Of a stretch of DNA of 64,000 bases, positions 1-9,299 are shown in pieces. A program made the position numbers and the translations under genes. Under the pieces are notes generated by a model. That model saw only the letters and a program-made list of their open reading frames with translations, did not search any database and was not told where the DNA came from. This DNA is from Arachis hypogaea (taxonomy: Eukaryota > Streptophyta > Magnoliopsida > Fabales > Fabaceae), in the NCBI RefSeq assembly GCF_003086295.3, contig NC_092042.1, forward strand, positions 42,840,137 through 42,904,136, in the 5' to 3' direction. The stretch's first letter is position 1. The number at the start of each line of letters is the position of its first letter.

Positions 1-396
1 CCCAGATGTTACCTTTCCAACGCAACTAGAACCGCGTCGTTTGGATCTCTGTAGCTAAAGTTATAGCCGTTTGAGTGCAGAGAGGTCAGGCTGGACAGCT
101 TAGCAATTTCTCCAACTTCTTGCATTCCTTCCTCTTTTGCATGCTTTCTTCCCATCCTCTGAGCCATTCATGCCCTATAATCTCTGAAAACACTTAACAC
201 ACATATCAAGGCATCTAATGGTAATAAGAGAGGATTAATAATAAGCAAATATAAGATCAAAGAAGCATGTTTTCAATCAAAACGCATAATTAGGAAGGAA
301 ATATAAAACCATGCAAATAATATGAATAAGTCGGTAAAGAGTTAATAAAAACCACTCAATTGAGCATAAGATAAACCATAAATTAGTGGTTTATCA
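1..396 (-). repeat. E1 3' LTR, truncated by window start
   Basis: Direct copy of 6032-6427 with no indels. In element sense it starts TGATAAACC at base 396, next to the purine-rich tract on its left flank in element order. About 7 differences in 396 bases imply a fairly recent insertion. Confidence 0.9.
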
Positions 397-435
397 ACCT
401 CCCCACACTTAAACATTAGCATGTCCTCATGCTAA
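397..435 (-). promoter_or_regulatory. E1 3' polypurine tract with AGGA-loop hairpin
   Basis: In element sense, an 8-bp perfect stem (TTAGCATG and CATGCTAA, plus-strand arms 416-423 and 428-435) closes an AGGA loop. It is followed by TGTTTAAGTGTGGGGAGGT, which abuts the 3' LTR. The purine-rich part is the expected plus-strand primer for reverse transcription. The hairpin is the shared structure described in the findings. Confidence 0.8.
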
Positions 436-1880
436 GCTCAAGAGAGACTATAAAGATGAAGAGGAATGGTAGAATGTATGAAATGCAACCTATCTATATG
501 AATGCAACTACATGCAAAAAAAATGTTTCTACCTACTTGGTTAAAAGTAAATAAGCTCTTCAAGACAAACATAAACCAGATTTCACTAATTCAAATCATA
601 CAATAAAAAGCAAGTAAACTTGTAAGAAGACAGCTCATGAAAGCAGGGAACATAGAATCAAGCATTGAACCCTCACTGGTAGTGTGTATCACTCTAATCT
701 CTCAAGTGTATAGGGTTATTCACTCTACTCTTCTCTAGTCATGCTTTCTAAACCTTGTTCTTCATCTAACCAATCAACAATATTTAATATACCAATGCAA
801 ACGTCATGAGGTCTTTTTCAAGGTTGTAATGGGGCTAAGGTAAGGGTAAAGGTATATATATGGCTAAGTGAGCTTTATAAATTGAATCTTTAATTAACCT
901 AAACTCTCACCTAATATACATATACTCTATATACTTTTAAATTCATGCCTAGCTACCCATAATTCCCACTTTTGTATAATTCCCATACTCATGTAACAAC
1001 TTTTTCTTTTTAATTTATTACATGTGCATTGATTTTTTCATTAACTTAATATTGGGGTAATTTTGTCCCCTTTATTTATTTATTTATATTATATATATAT
1101 ATATTTTATTATTTTTTTCTTTTTCTCTTTTTTTTTGTAGAGAAATAAACATAACTTATCAATGCACATGGATTTTCTATTATTTTTCTATTTTGGTTTT
1201 TCATGAGTAGGTTCCCAAATTCCTAATATTCAAATAAATTAGAAACATGTTACATTCCCTTATCAACCCATGTTCCCAAAATTTTCCCACACATTGCTAC
1301 ACAATCTCTATCTTAAGCTAACCAAAGATTCAATTGGGATAATTAATTTGTTTTTCGCTTAAGGCTAGTGATGTGGTTATAGAACAGAAGGGGATTAAAA
1401 GCTCAAGGGGCTAACAAAGGTGATGTAAAAGGTAGGCTTATTTGGGGTAAGTGAGTTGATAATCAAATAAGGCCTCAATCATACGCAAGCATGTAAATAT
1501 ACTAAACAAAGGACATATAGACTGGAACAAAATACATATTACAATCATGGAGAAGGAAACACACAAGAATAAAATATTTATGGTTAAATAATATAACCAT
1601 GTAAATAAGCTCAAAGTCTCACAGGTTGTGTGTTCTTTAGCTCAAAAACCATGTTCCAAATACAACTTCAAACAAATTTAACAAAAAAAATTTCAATTTA
1701 AATTAGTAAAATTTTTTCAAAAAATAGGATCTTAAGAAAAAACTTATTATTTTAACCAAGCAGTAACTAAATGTAAAAATCAAAAAAACATGAAATTAAA
1801 TATGCAAATGCAACAATTAACAAAGAAAATCAAATATTGCTGTTTGAGACAGGAAAGTACTAACCCATGGAGATCGGTAT
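436..1880. other. E1 3' non-coding stretch
   Basis: About 1.4 kb of AT-rich element sequence with no ORF that I can support. It holds short TA and poly-pyrimidine runs (about 1089-1138). A perfect 13-bp inverted repeat (1021-1033 with 1158-1170) encloses that stretch. In elements N and C the matching interval carries the second ORF; here I see no remnant of it. Confidence 0.6.
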
Positions 1881-1882
1881 CG

Positions 1883-1920
1883 ACCTCCCCACACTTAAAG
1901 ATTGCACCGTCCTCGGTGCA
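1883..1920 (-). promoter_or_regulatory. E1 internal copy of hairpin plus purine-rich tract
   Basis: In element sense, a 7-bp stem (TGCACCG and CGGTGCA; plus-strand arms 1903-1909 and 1914-1920) closes an AGGA loop. It is followed by ATCTTTAAGTGTGGGGAGGT. The tract repeats the one at 397-415, while the stem sequence differs completely and still pairs. It may be an internal (central) polypurine tract. Confidence 0.7.
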
Positions 1921-2576
1921 TGCTGAGATGTGCAGGTGGACGAGTTGCTCCAACTGATGCTTTTCTCATCAAGGAATGTGCGTAGGAACTTGTTTGTCTC
2001 TCCCATGTAAGTGTATTCCGGTCTCTTCCTGGTGGCCATCCTGAAAGAAAAAGGGAAGGAAAGTAACCCAAAGCAAAGATAGAAAACAAATAAAACAGGG
2101 GTTGGTTAATGCCAAAAATAAGGATCTCAATTACATGGTAGCTACAACATGCAAGTGAGAAAATAATAGAAGGACATGGCAAATCAAGAGTGCAAAAAGT
2201 TGCAACAATAGGGAAGAGAGTGTGGGTAAGGAGAGATAATATAAATTCATGTCAATGCAAAAGTAATATAGGTATAAAAGATTGGCATTGATTTAAATAA
2301 TATTACTCAATCAGAATTAAACAAGTCATGAAGCACCAAGAAAATACCAGAAAAGATGTAACAGTTGAATAAGAATATTTGAACACCAATAATAACTTTT
2401 AGAAAAATAAAATATGCAATGAATGAAAGTATGCAAGTAAATTAAATAAAATAAAATGAAAGTGAAAAAGAATGAGAAGTAGAAAAAGAAAGTGAGAAAG
2501 GAGAGAGAAGGAAGAAATTAGGATTAGAAGAGAAAAGATAAGAAAATTGGCACTAATCTGGATAGGTTGTGCGACA

Positions 2577-3110
2577 CTGGCGACGCGGTCGCGTGGGTGA
2601 CGCGGTCGCGTGGTACGCGATAAGGTTGGGTGACGCGGACGCGTGGGGCACGCTATCGCGTGACTCGATTTGTGCTAGTAGCGCGAGTGCAGCCTCGCGG
2701 CCGCATAACTCTCTGTTCAAAACGTCAGTATTGCCAAAATCTAGGGTGACGCGGTCGCGTGGTTGACGCGATCGCGCGGGTGGCCTTATTTCCAATATGA
2801 CGCGGACGCGTGGGTGATGCGTTCGCGTGGCAGGGCTTGTGCTACTAGCACGGGTCCAGCCCAATTCCAGCTCAACTTTCGGCCATACACCCCTTTTTAC
2901 GCTGATTTCAGGTCACGCAGCCGCGTGGGTGACGCGGTCGCGTGGGAGGCTATTTTTCCAAATGACGCGGACGCGTCATCGACGCGTTCGCGTGGAGTCA
3001 ATTTGTGCTAATAGCGCGCCTCCAGCCCTACTCCTGTGAAACTCTCTGTTCATATTAATATTGTCTCCTATCTCCTTGCGACCCGGACGCGTCGCTGATG
3101 CGGTCGCGTC
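2577..3110. repeat. CG-rich palindromic array in E1, 17-bp spacing
   Basis: Imperfect palindromes of the form ACGCG-NN-CGCGT start near 2583, 2600, 2633, 2650, 2749, 2766, 2800, 2817, 2915, 2932, 2965, 2982, 3081 and 3098. Neighbours are 17 bases apart, or 33-34 (about twice 17) between pairs. The array lies downstream of the E1 ORF in non-coding sequence. Related units recur in the E1 5' LTR near 5930-5990. It is very rich in CpG compared with its AT-rich surroundings. Confidence 0.8.
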
Positions 3111-3324
3111 GCGTGCTCACTTTTTTTTTGAAATAAAATGCAGAATGCAGTGTTAATATGAATGTGATGCAAAACTCCAGGTTCAATATAATAAAATAAA
3201 ATAAAACTCAAAAGCAAATAAAACTAAATAAAAATGAAAAATGAACGATCATACCATGGTGGGTTGTCTCCCACCTAGCACTTTTAGTTAAAGTCCTTAA
3301 GTTGGACATTTGATGAGCTTCCTG

Positions 3325-4875
3325 TCATGGTGGCTTATGCTTGTATTGATCCAGGAATCTCCACCAGTGTTTGTGATTACAGTAACCTCCAGGGTCCCAA
3401 ACTAAGCATGTAAAGCCCTTAAGAAGCTTCAAACAGATTCTTAGGCTCCCGGGGTGTTGGATGTCAGAATAGATTCCAGGATCCCAAATCTTGCTTTTAC
3501 ACCCGTCTTCGTGTTGATTATCATGATTCCATCCGGGTTGCAAGCAATCTGAATTCTCACTAAAGCGGCCAAACAACTTCCTAGACCTATTCAGTTGAGC
3601 TCTATACCAACCTTTACGTTTAAGCTTAAAGCTTCCAACCATGATGAACCTTGCAGGACAATTCTTACCACTGACCATCTTCCTTTTACTCTTAATGCCA
3701 CAAAGAGCTCTAAGTTGACCATCCGTCTCCAGTAGCCCATATTCAAGTGGGATTAGAAAGCTATGGGATATGAATTTTACCCACTTGAATGTTGTGAAGG
3801 ATGATGGCGACTTAAGGGGAGATATCTTTAATGAAATTGCAAGCTCCACTCCCTTGTGCTCTTCTCTGATAATTACCACCTCTTTGCAAACTTCTTCAAT
3901 TTTAACCTCTTCCTCTTGGTAGCTCTCTTTCAATTCAATGTCCTTTTCATTTCTTTCCAAGGGCATGGGAGGTTGTGCTTCTTCTTCTTGAATCTCCATC
4001 TCTTGATCAACCTCTTCCAAGTCTTCAACTGTGATATGCATTGGAGGTTGTACACCTTCCTCAGCATATATTTCAAACGTCTTGGAAGGGGGTTCTATGA
4101 CTGGACTTTCCCATGGAGGTTCTGCATCTCCTAGATCTTCAACCAACTCTTCTTCTTGAACAATGACAGCTTCTTCTACTTGTTCTAGTACGAATTCATT
4201 CCCTGTCTTGTCCACTGGGGTTTCTGGTATCTCCTTTATGCTATGCTCTTCACTAGACTGTCCACATGGGGCTGTGGCTGATCCTTGTGTATTTAAGCGT
4301 CTAGAAGCCCATTGAATTAATACTTGCCCCAGTTATTCAGTGGTTGCCTGAAATCAATCCATTGTTTCCTTGAGACGATCCTTTGCCTCTTGATGCACTC
4401 GGTTTTCATAAGTAGGATCATAACGCTCTTGGATTGATGGATATGGAGATGGTGAATATTGAAGTGGTGGTTCTTGTGAGTAATTGGGTTGGAATTGGGA
4501 TGGTTCTATATATGGTTCATATGGCTCATAAGGTGGTTGGTATGGTGGTTGAAGGTTAGGGTCATATGGAGGTGAATAGCAAGAAGGGGCTTGTGAGTAT
4601 GGTGGTCTAAAGTCATGTTGAGGAGGGGATTCATAGGCATATGGTGGTGGTTGTTGATAATCAAAAGAGCGCTCACCATAGCCATCATCTTGATATGCAT
4701 CACAGAATGGTTGTTGATAGTCCATTGGAGGTGGTTGTTGCCATGAGGGTTGATCAAATCCTTGTGGCTCCTCCCATCTTTGATTGTTCCAACCATGGTG
4801 CATGTTGTCATTATAATCTCCTCTTCCTGCAACATAATTGTAACCAGACTAATAGCCAAATGGGTGAGAGTTCAT
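3325..4875 (-). pseudogene. E1 single ORF (gag-position protein), decayed
   Basis: One reading frame runs from an ATG at 4875, about 130 bases after the primer site, to a stop at 3325, roughly 517 codons. It is interrupted by stops at 4849-4851 (TAG), 4354-4356 (TGA) and one nearby TAA. No frameshift is needed. The first 170 or so residues are rich in Gln, Tyr and Pro, with repeated QPP, YQPP and PPY motifs, like a prion-like low-complexity domain. The middle is strongly acidic (Glu and Val rich). The C-terminal part is basic and Cys/His-containing but shows no zinc knuckle I can name. I recognise no capsid, protease or polymerase domain. By position it replaces gag in a non-autonomous element; its function is unknown. 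Confidence 0.6.
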
Positions 4876-5007
4876 AGTAGTGAGACAAAATAAAAATAAA
4901 AATCAAAAAAAAGAAAATATTTTGAAAAAGATAAGATTTTAAAAAAAAATAAATATTTTTTTTGAAAACTATTTACAATAACCAATAATAAGGCACACGT
5001 TTGCAAT

Positions 5008-5025
5008 TCCCCGGCAACGGCGCCA
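5008..5025 (-). other. E1 primer binding site, tRNA-Asp
   Basis: On the minus strand the 18 bases TGGCGCCGTTGCCGGGGA match the complement of the 3' end of plant tRNA-Asp (established for Athila-type elements). It lies three bases inside the 5' LTR boundary at 5029. Confidence 0.88.
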
Positions 5026-5028
5026 TTT

Positions 5029-6427
5029 TGACGTCACGATTTTTGCCAGTAAAGAATGTCATAAAAACAGTCGCGTTGTAGATATAGTCTCTAAACTGAC
5101 GAAAATCCCTTCGTACAAACGTTTTGGTTGTCACAAGTAACAAACCCCTTTTAAAATTGATAACCGAGTATTTAAACCTCGGGTCATCTTCTCAAGGAAT
5201 TGTAGGGAGGTATGTTCTTATTATTGGCTATAGAGATTGTAAATTGGGGGTTTTTAAAGTATGAGATAAAAAGCAACAATAGTAAATAGCAGAGAAAATA
5301 AAATAATAGTAATAAAAATAAACTCTTGGCAAGGTATTAAGAAATGGAGGTCCTATCCTGGTTATCCTTATCAATTGTGATGAGAATTGGATTCTTCCCC
5401 CAACTTATTAACCTCTAACTATGGAGGTAAGTTAAGTGGGCAAATTAATTCCAATTTTCAATCAACAATGAGTTTGATAACTCAAGAGTTACCAATGTCT
5501 CAATCAAAGCCAAAAAGAAAATAGTAAATTTACTGAATAAAAATTGTCTTCAGATGGGAAGCAGTAATCATGTAAATAAAAGAAAGCAATCATGAATGGA
5601 AATACCTCAAATAACATTAATTACGAAAATTATATGTAACATGAAAGAGTTCATAAATTAAATAAAAATAAAGAACCTGGGATTGAGAGTCACTCCTAAA
5701 ACTAAGAGAAGTCCTAATCCTAAGAGAGAGAGAGGAGAGAACCTCTCTCTCTAAAACTACATCTAAAACATAAAAAGTGAATTATTAAAAGCCTCCTCAT
5801 GAATGGATGCATTCCCCCACTTTATAGCCTCTAATCTGTGTTCTCTGGGCCGAAAACTGGGTCAGAAACAACCCAGAAATCACTTCCAGCACTTTTTGGT
5901 CCGTACAGGTCGCGGAAAAGTGACGCAGCCGCATGGCTCACGCGGCCGCGCGGGTTGGATTTCTGCCAGGTCACGCGTTCGCGTCGCCTGGCATCGGGGC
6001 AGCTATGGCAAATTATATATCAAATCGAAGCCCCAGATGTTACCTTTCCAACGCAACTAGAACCGCGTCGTTTGGATCTCTGTAGCTAAAGTTATAGCCG
6101 TTTGAGTGCAGAGAGGTCAGGCTGGACAGCTTAGCAATTTCTCCAACTTCTTGCATTCCTTCCTCTTTTGCATGCTTTCTTCCCATCCTCTGAGCCATTC
6201 ATGCCCTATAATCTCTGAAAACACTTAACACACATATCAAGGCATCTAATGGTAATAAGAGAGGATTAATAATAAGCAAATATAAGATCAAAGAAGCATA
6301 TTTTCAATCAAAACACATAATTAGGAAGGAAATATAAAACCATGCAAATAGTATGAATAAGTGGGTAAAGAGTTAATAAAAACCACTCAATTGAGCACAA
6401 GATAAACCATAAAATAGTTGTTTATCA
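5029..6427 (-). repeat. E1 5' LTR
   Basis: A 1399-bp LTR with TG/CA ends (plus-strand TGACGTCA at 5029, ending GTTTATCA at 6427). Its right 396 bases match 1-396. It holds a short run of CG-rich palindromes (5925-5990) like those of the internal array. The base following is ATGAG, the presumed target duplication, whose partner lies outside the window. Confidence 0.85.
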
Positions 6428-7242
6428 ATGAGTTTTCGAAAAATGCAATGATTATTAAAAACATGCAATTGACACCAAACTTAGAATGTGACATTAGACT
6501 CAAACAAGAAACATAAAATTTTTGGTTTTTTTTTATGATTTTAAAAATTTTTTTTTGTATTTTTTCGAAAATAATTTTGAAAAAAGAAAATAAGAAACTC
6601 AAAATTTTTAATAAGAATTCCAAGAATCATGCAATGTTAGTCTAAAGCTTCAGTCTAAAAAGATTAGACATTACATACAACAGCCAAATTGATGGGAATC
6701 AACAGCCAACTTGATGGGAATCAACTAGCTCCTGTGATGGTAAAATCATCATCTGAAAATCTAGAATTCATTCTTAAAAATTTTGAAAAAAATAAAAAAG
6801 AAAAATACTTAATCTAAGTAACAAGATGAACCGTCAGTTGTCCAAACTTGAACAATCTCCGACAACGGTGCCAAAAACTTGGTACACGAAATCGTGAGTT
6901 CACGCTTTTCTCACAACTCCGCGCAGCTGACCAGCAAGTACACTGGGTCGTCCAAGTAATACCTTACGTGAGTAAGGATCGATCCCATGGAGATTGTCGG
7001 CTTGAAGCAAGTTATGGTCGTCTTGTAAATCTCAATCAGGCAGATTCAAATGGTTATGGGGTTTTGATAATTAAAAGATGAATAAAACAGAAAATAAGAT
7101 AGAGATACTTATGTAATTCATTAGTGGGAATTTCAGATAAACATATGGAGATGCTTTATTCCTCCTGAATCTCTGCTTTCCTACTGCCTTCATCCAGTCA
7201 TGCGTACTCCCTTCCATGGCAAGCTGTATGTTGGGGAATTAC
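6428..7242 (-). mobile_element. Element E0: remnant 5' end of an Athila-like element
   Basis: In element sense this is part of a 5' LTR (6880-7242), a mutated tRNA-Asp primer site (6856-6873, three mismatches) and 5' leader sequence down to 6428. The leader matches the leader of element N near 22240-22420 (the 'gacaccaaactta' and 'tttttcgaaaat' stretches), so E0 belongs to the TGATGAG-LTR family. E1 has inserted into its leader and element A into its LTR. It is therefore the oldest layer at this end. Confidence 0.75.
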
Positions 7243-8851
7243 TGATGAGCAGATAATTTATACGCTTTTTGGCATTATTTTTAGGTAGTTTTTAGTATGT
7301 TTTATGCACTTTTTGTTATGTTTTTATTCGTTTTTGTGCAAAATTCACATTTCTAGAATTTATTATCAGTTTGTGCATTTTTCTATGATTTCAGGTATTT
7401 TCTGGCTGAAATTGAGGGACCTGAGCAAAAATCTGATTCATAGGCTGTTAAAGGACAGCAGATGCTGTTGGATTCTGACCTCCCTGCACTAGAAATGGAT
7501 TTTTTAGAGCTACAACAATCCAATTGGCGCGCTCTCAATTGCGTTGGAAAGTAGACATCGAGGGCTTTCCATCAATATATAATAGTTTATACTTTGCCTG
7601 AGTTTTGACGATGCAAACTGGCATTTAACGCCAACTTCCTGCCCTATTCTAGCGTTAAACGCCAGAAACAGGTTACAAACTAGAGTTAAACGCCAGAAAC
7701 AGGTTACAAGCTAGAGTTAACCGCCAGAAACAGGCTGCAACTTGGCGTTTAACTCCAGGACAAGTCTCTACACATGGAAGCTTTAATTCTCAGCCCAAAC
7801 ACACACCAAGTGGGCCCCGGAAGTGGATTTCTGCACTATCTATCATAGTTTACTCATTTTCTGTAAACCTAGGTTACTAGTCGAGTATAAAAACTACTTT
7901 TAGAGATTTATTTCGTACCTCATGACATTTTCATGTTTTACATTGTATCTCTACGGCATGAGTCTCTAAACTCCATTGTTGGGGGTGAGGAGCTCTGCTG
8001 TGTCTTGATGGATTAATACAATTGCTACTGTTTTTCATTCAATCACGCTTGTTTCTATTCTAAGATATTCATTTGCACTTCAACATGATGAATGCGATGA
8101 TCCATGACACTCATTACCATTCTCAACCTATGAACGCGTGCCTGACAACCACTTCCGTTCTACCTTAGATTGAATGTGTATCTCTTGGGTTTTTAGTTCA
8201 CGAGTTTGATTGCCTCTCCTGACAACAGAGCATTCAAACTCGTGAAGCCAGAGTCTTCATGGTATAAGCTAGAATCAATCGGCAGCATTCCTGAGATCCA
8301 GAAAGTCTAAACCTTGTTTGTGATATTCCGAGTAGGATCTGGGAATAGATGACTGTGAAGAGCTTCAAACTCACAAATGTTGGGCGTAGTGACAGACGCA
8401 AAAAGGATCACTGGATCCTATTCCAGCACAAGTGAGAACCGACAGATGATTAGCCATGTATATGGACCTTTTTCACTGAAAGGACGGATGGTAGCCATTG
8501 ACAACGGTGATCCACCAACATACAGCTTGCCATGGAAGGAGCCTTGCGTACGTGAAGAAGAAGACAGTAGGAAAGTAGAGATTCAGAAGACAGAGCACCT
8601 CCAAAACTCCAACCTATTCTCCATTACTGCATAACAAGTATTTATTTTATGCTCTTTTAGTCTTCGCAATTAAAACCAAAAACCATTATTGATATCTTGA
8701 CTAAGATTTACAAGATAACCATAACCTGCTTCAAACCAACAATCTCCATGGGATCGACCCTTACTCACGTAAGGTATTACTTGGATGACCCAGTGCACTT
8801 GCTGGTTAGTTGTGCTTGATTACAAAGTGTGATTGTAATTTCCATGCACCA
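7243..8851 (+). repeat. Element A 5' LTR
   Basis: A 1609-bp LTR starting TGATGAGCAGATAA and ending CATGCACCA. It contains a five-unit 31-bp array of the GGCGTTTAACGCC palindrome (7620-7756). Near its 3' end is the small hairpin CCTTAC-TCAC-GTAAGG (8759-8774), shared by all LTRs of this family here. The 85-codon ORF inside it is also present as fragments in other LTRs and is not treated as a gene. Confidence 0.85.
7620..7756. repeat. 31-bp palindrome array in element A LTR
   Basis: Palindrome cores related to GGCGTTTAACGCC start at 7620, 7651, 7682, 7713 and 7744, each exactly 31 bases apart. Some cores are degraded (for example AGAGTTAAACGCC). Confidence 0.85.
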
Positions 8852-8857
8852 AGTTTT

Positions 8858-8875
8858 TGGTGCCGTTGCCGGGGA
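8858..8875 (+). other. Element A primer binding site, tRNA-Asp
   Basis: TGGTGCCGTTGCCGGGGA differs by one base from the complement of the tRNA-Asp 3' end. It follows the LTR end at 8851 by six bases. Confidence 0.85.
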
Positions 8876-9299
8876 TTGTTCGAGTTTGGACAACTGACGG
8901 TTCATCTTGTTGCTTAGATTAGGAAAAATTTAGTATTGTTGCTATAGAGTCATCAAATCTAAGTCCTTTTTTTCTTTTTTTAAAAAAAATGTTTTTCCTT
9001 ATTAAGTTTTAATTTTTCTTTAAATCTTTTATTTGAGTTTATTTTCATATTTTAATTTTGGTGTCAATTGCATGTTTTTATTTTTCTTCATAATTTTTGA
9101 ATTGCATGTTCTTATTTTTCTTCATATTTTACATTACTTGTTCTTAATTATTTTTCTTGTTTGATCTTTAGTTTTTCTTGTTCTGTGTCTTTCCTTGTTT
9201 TTTTTTCTTGTGATTTTCGAAAAAGTTCAAAAAAGGATTCTTCAAGAAAATACTTTTTCTTTCAAAGCTCAATTGGTTAAAGCATTGGCTTATGTTTTT
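8876..9299 (+). other. Element A 5' leader, first part
   Basis: T-rich non-coding leader between primer site and gag, cut by element K at 9300. Near its end (9268-9290) is the tRNA D-arm-like phrase AGCTCAATTGGTTAAAGCA, which recurs in the leader of element C (43738-43757). The other half of the leader is 31992-32715. Confidence 0.7.
9295..9299. repeat. Target site duplication of K, left
   Basis: TTTTT here matches TTTTT at 31992-31996, flanking the outer ends of the two K LTRs. A homopolymer is weak evidence alone, but it agrees with the LTR boundaries. Confidence 0.7.

Larger units (their letters stand above)
1..6427 (-). mobile_element. Element E1: non-autonomous Athila-like LTR retrotransposon
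   Basis: Bases 1-396 and 6032-6427 are direct copies of equal length with about 7 substitutions counted by eye, so they are the two LTRs of one element. The 3' LTR is truncated by the window start. On the minus strand the order is 5' LTR (5029-6427), tRNA-Asp primer site (5008-5025), one decayed ORF (4875-3325), a CG-rich palindromic array (about 2577-3110), an internal hairpin plus purine-rich tract (1883-1920), about 1.4 kb without an ORF, the 3' purine-rich tract (397-415) and the 3' LTR. No protease, reverse transcriptase, RNase H or integrase is recognisable, so it must depend on another element. Element B shares its TGATAAACC LTR terminus and is a plausible partner type. It is inserted in older element E0. 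Confidence 0.85.

Noticed and set aside
4506..4859. A 117-codon Met/His/Asn-rich ORF on the minus strand.
   Set aside because: It is a shifted reading of the Q/Y/P-rich E1 ORF.
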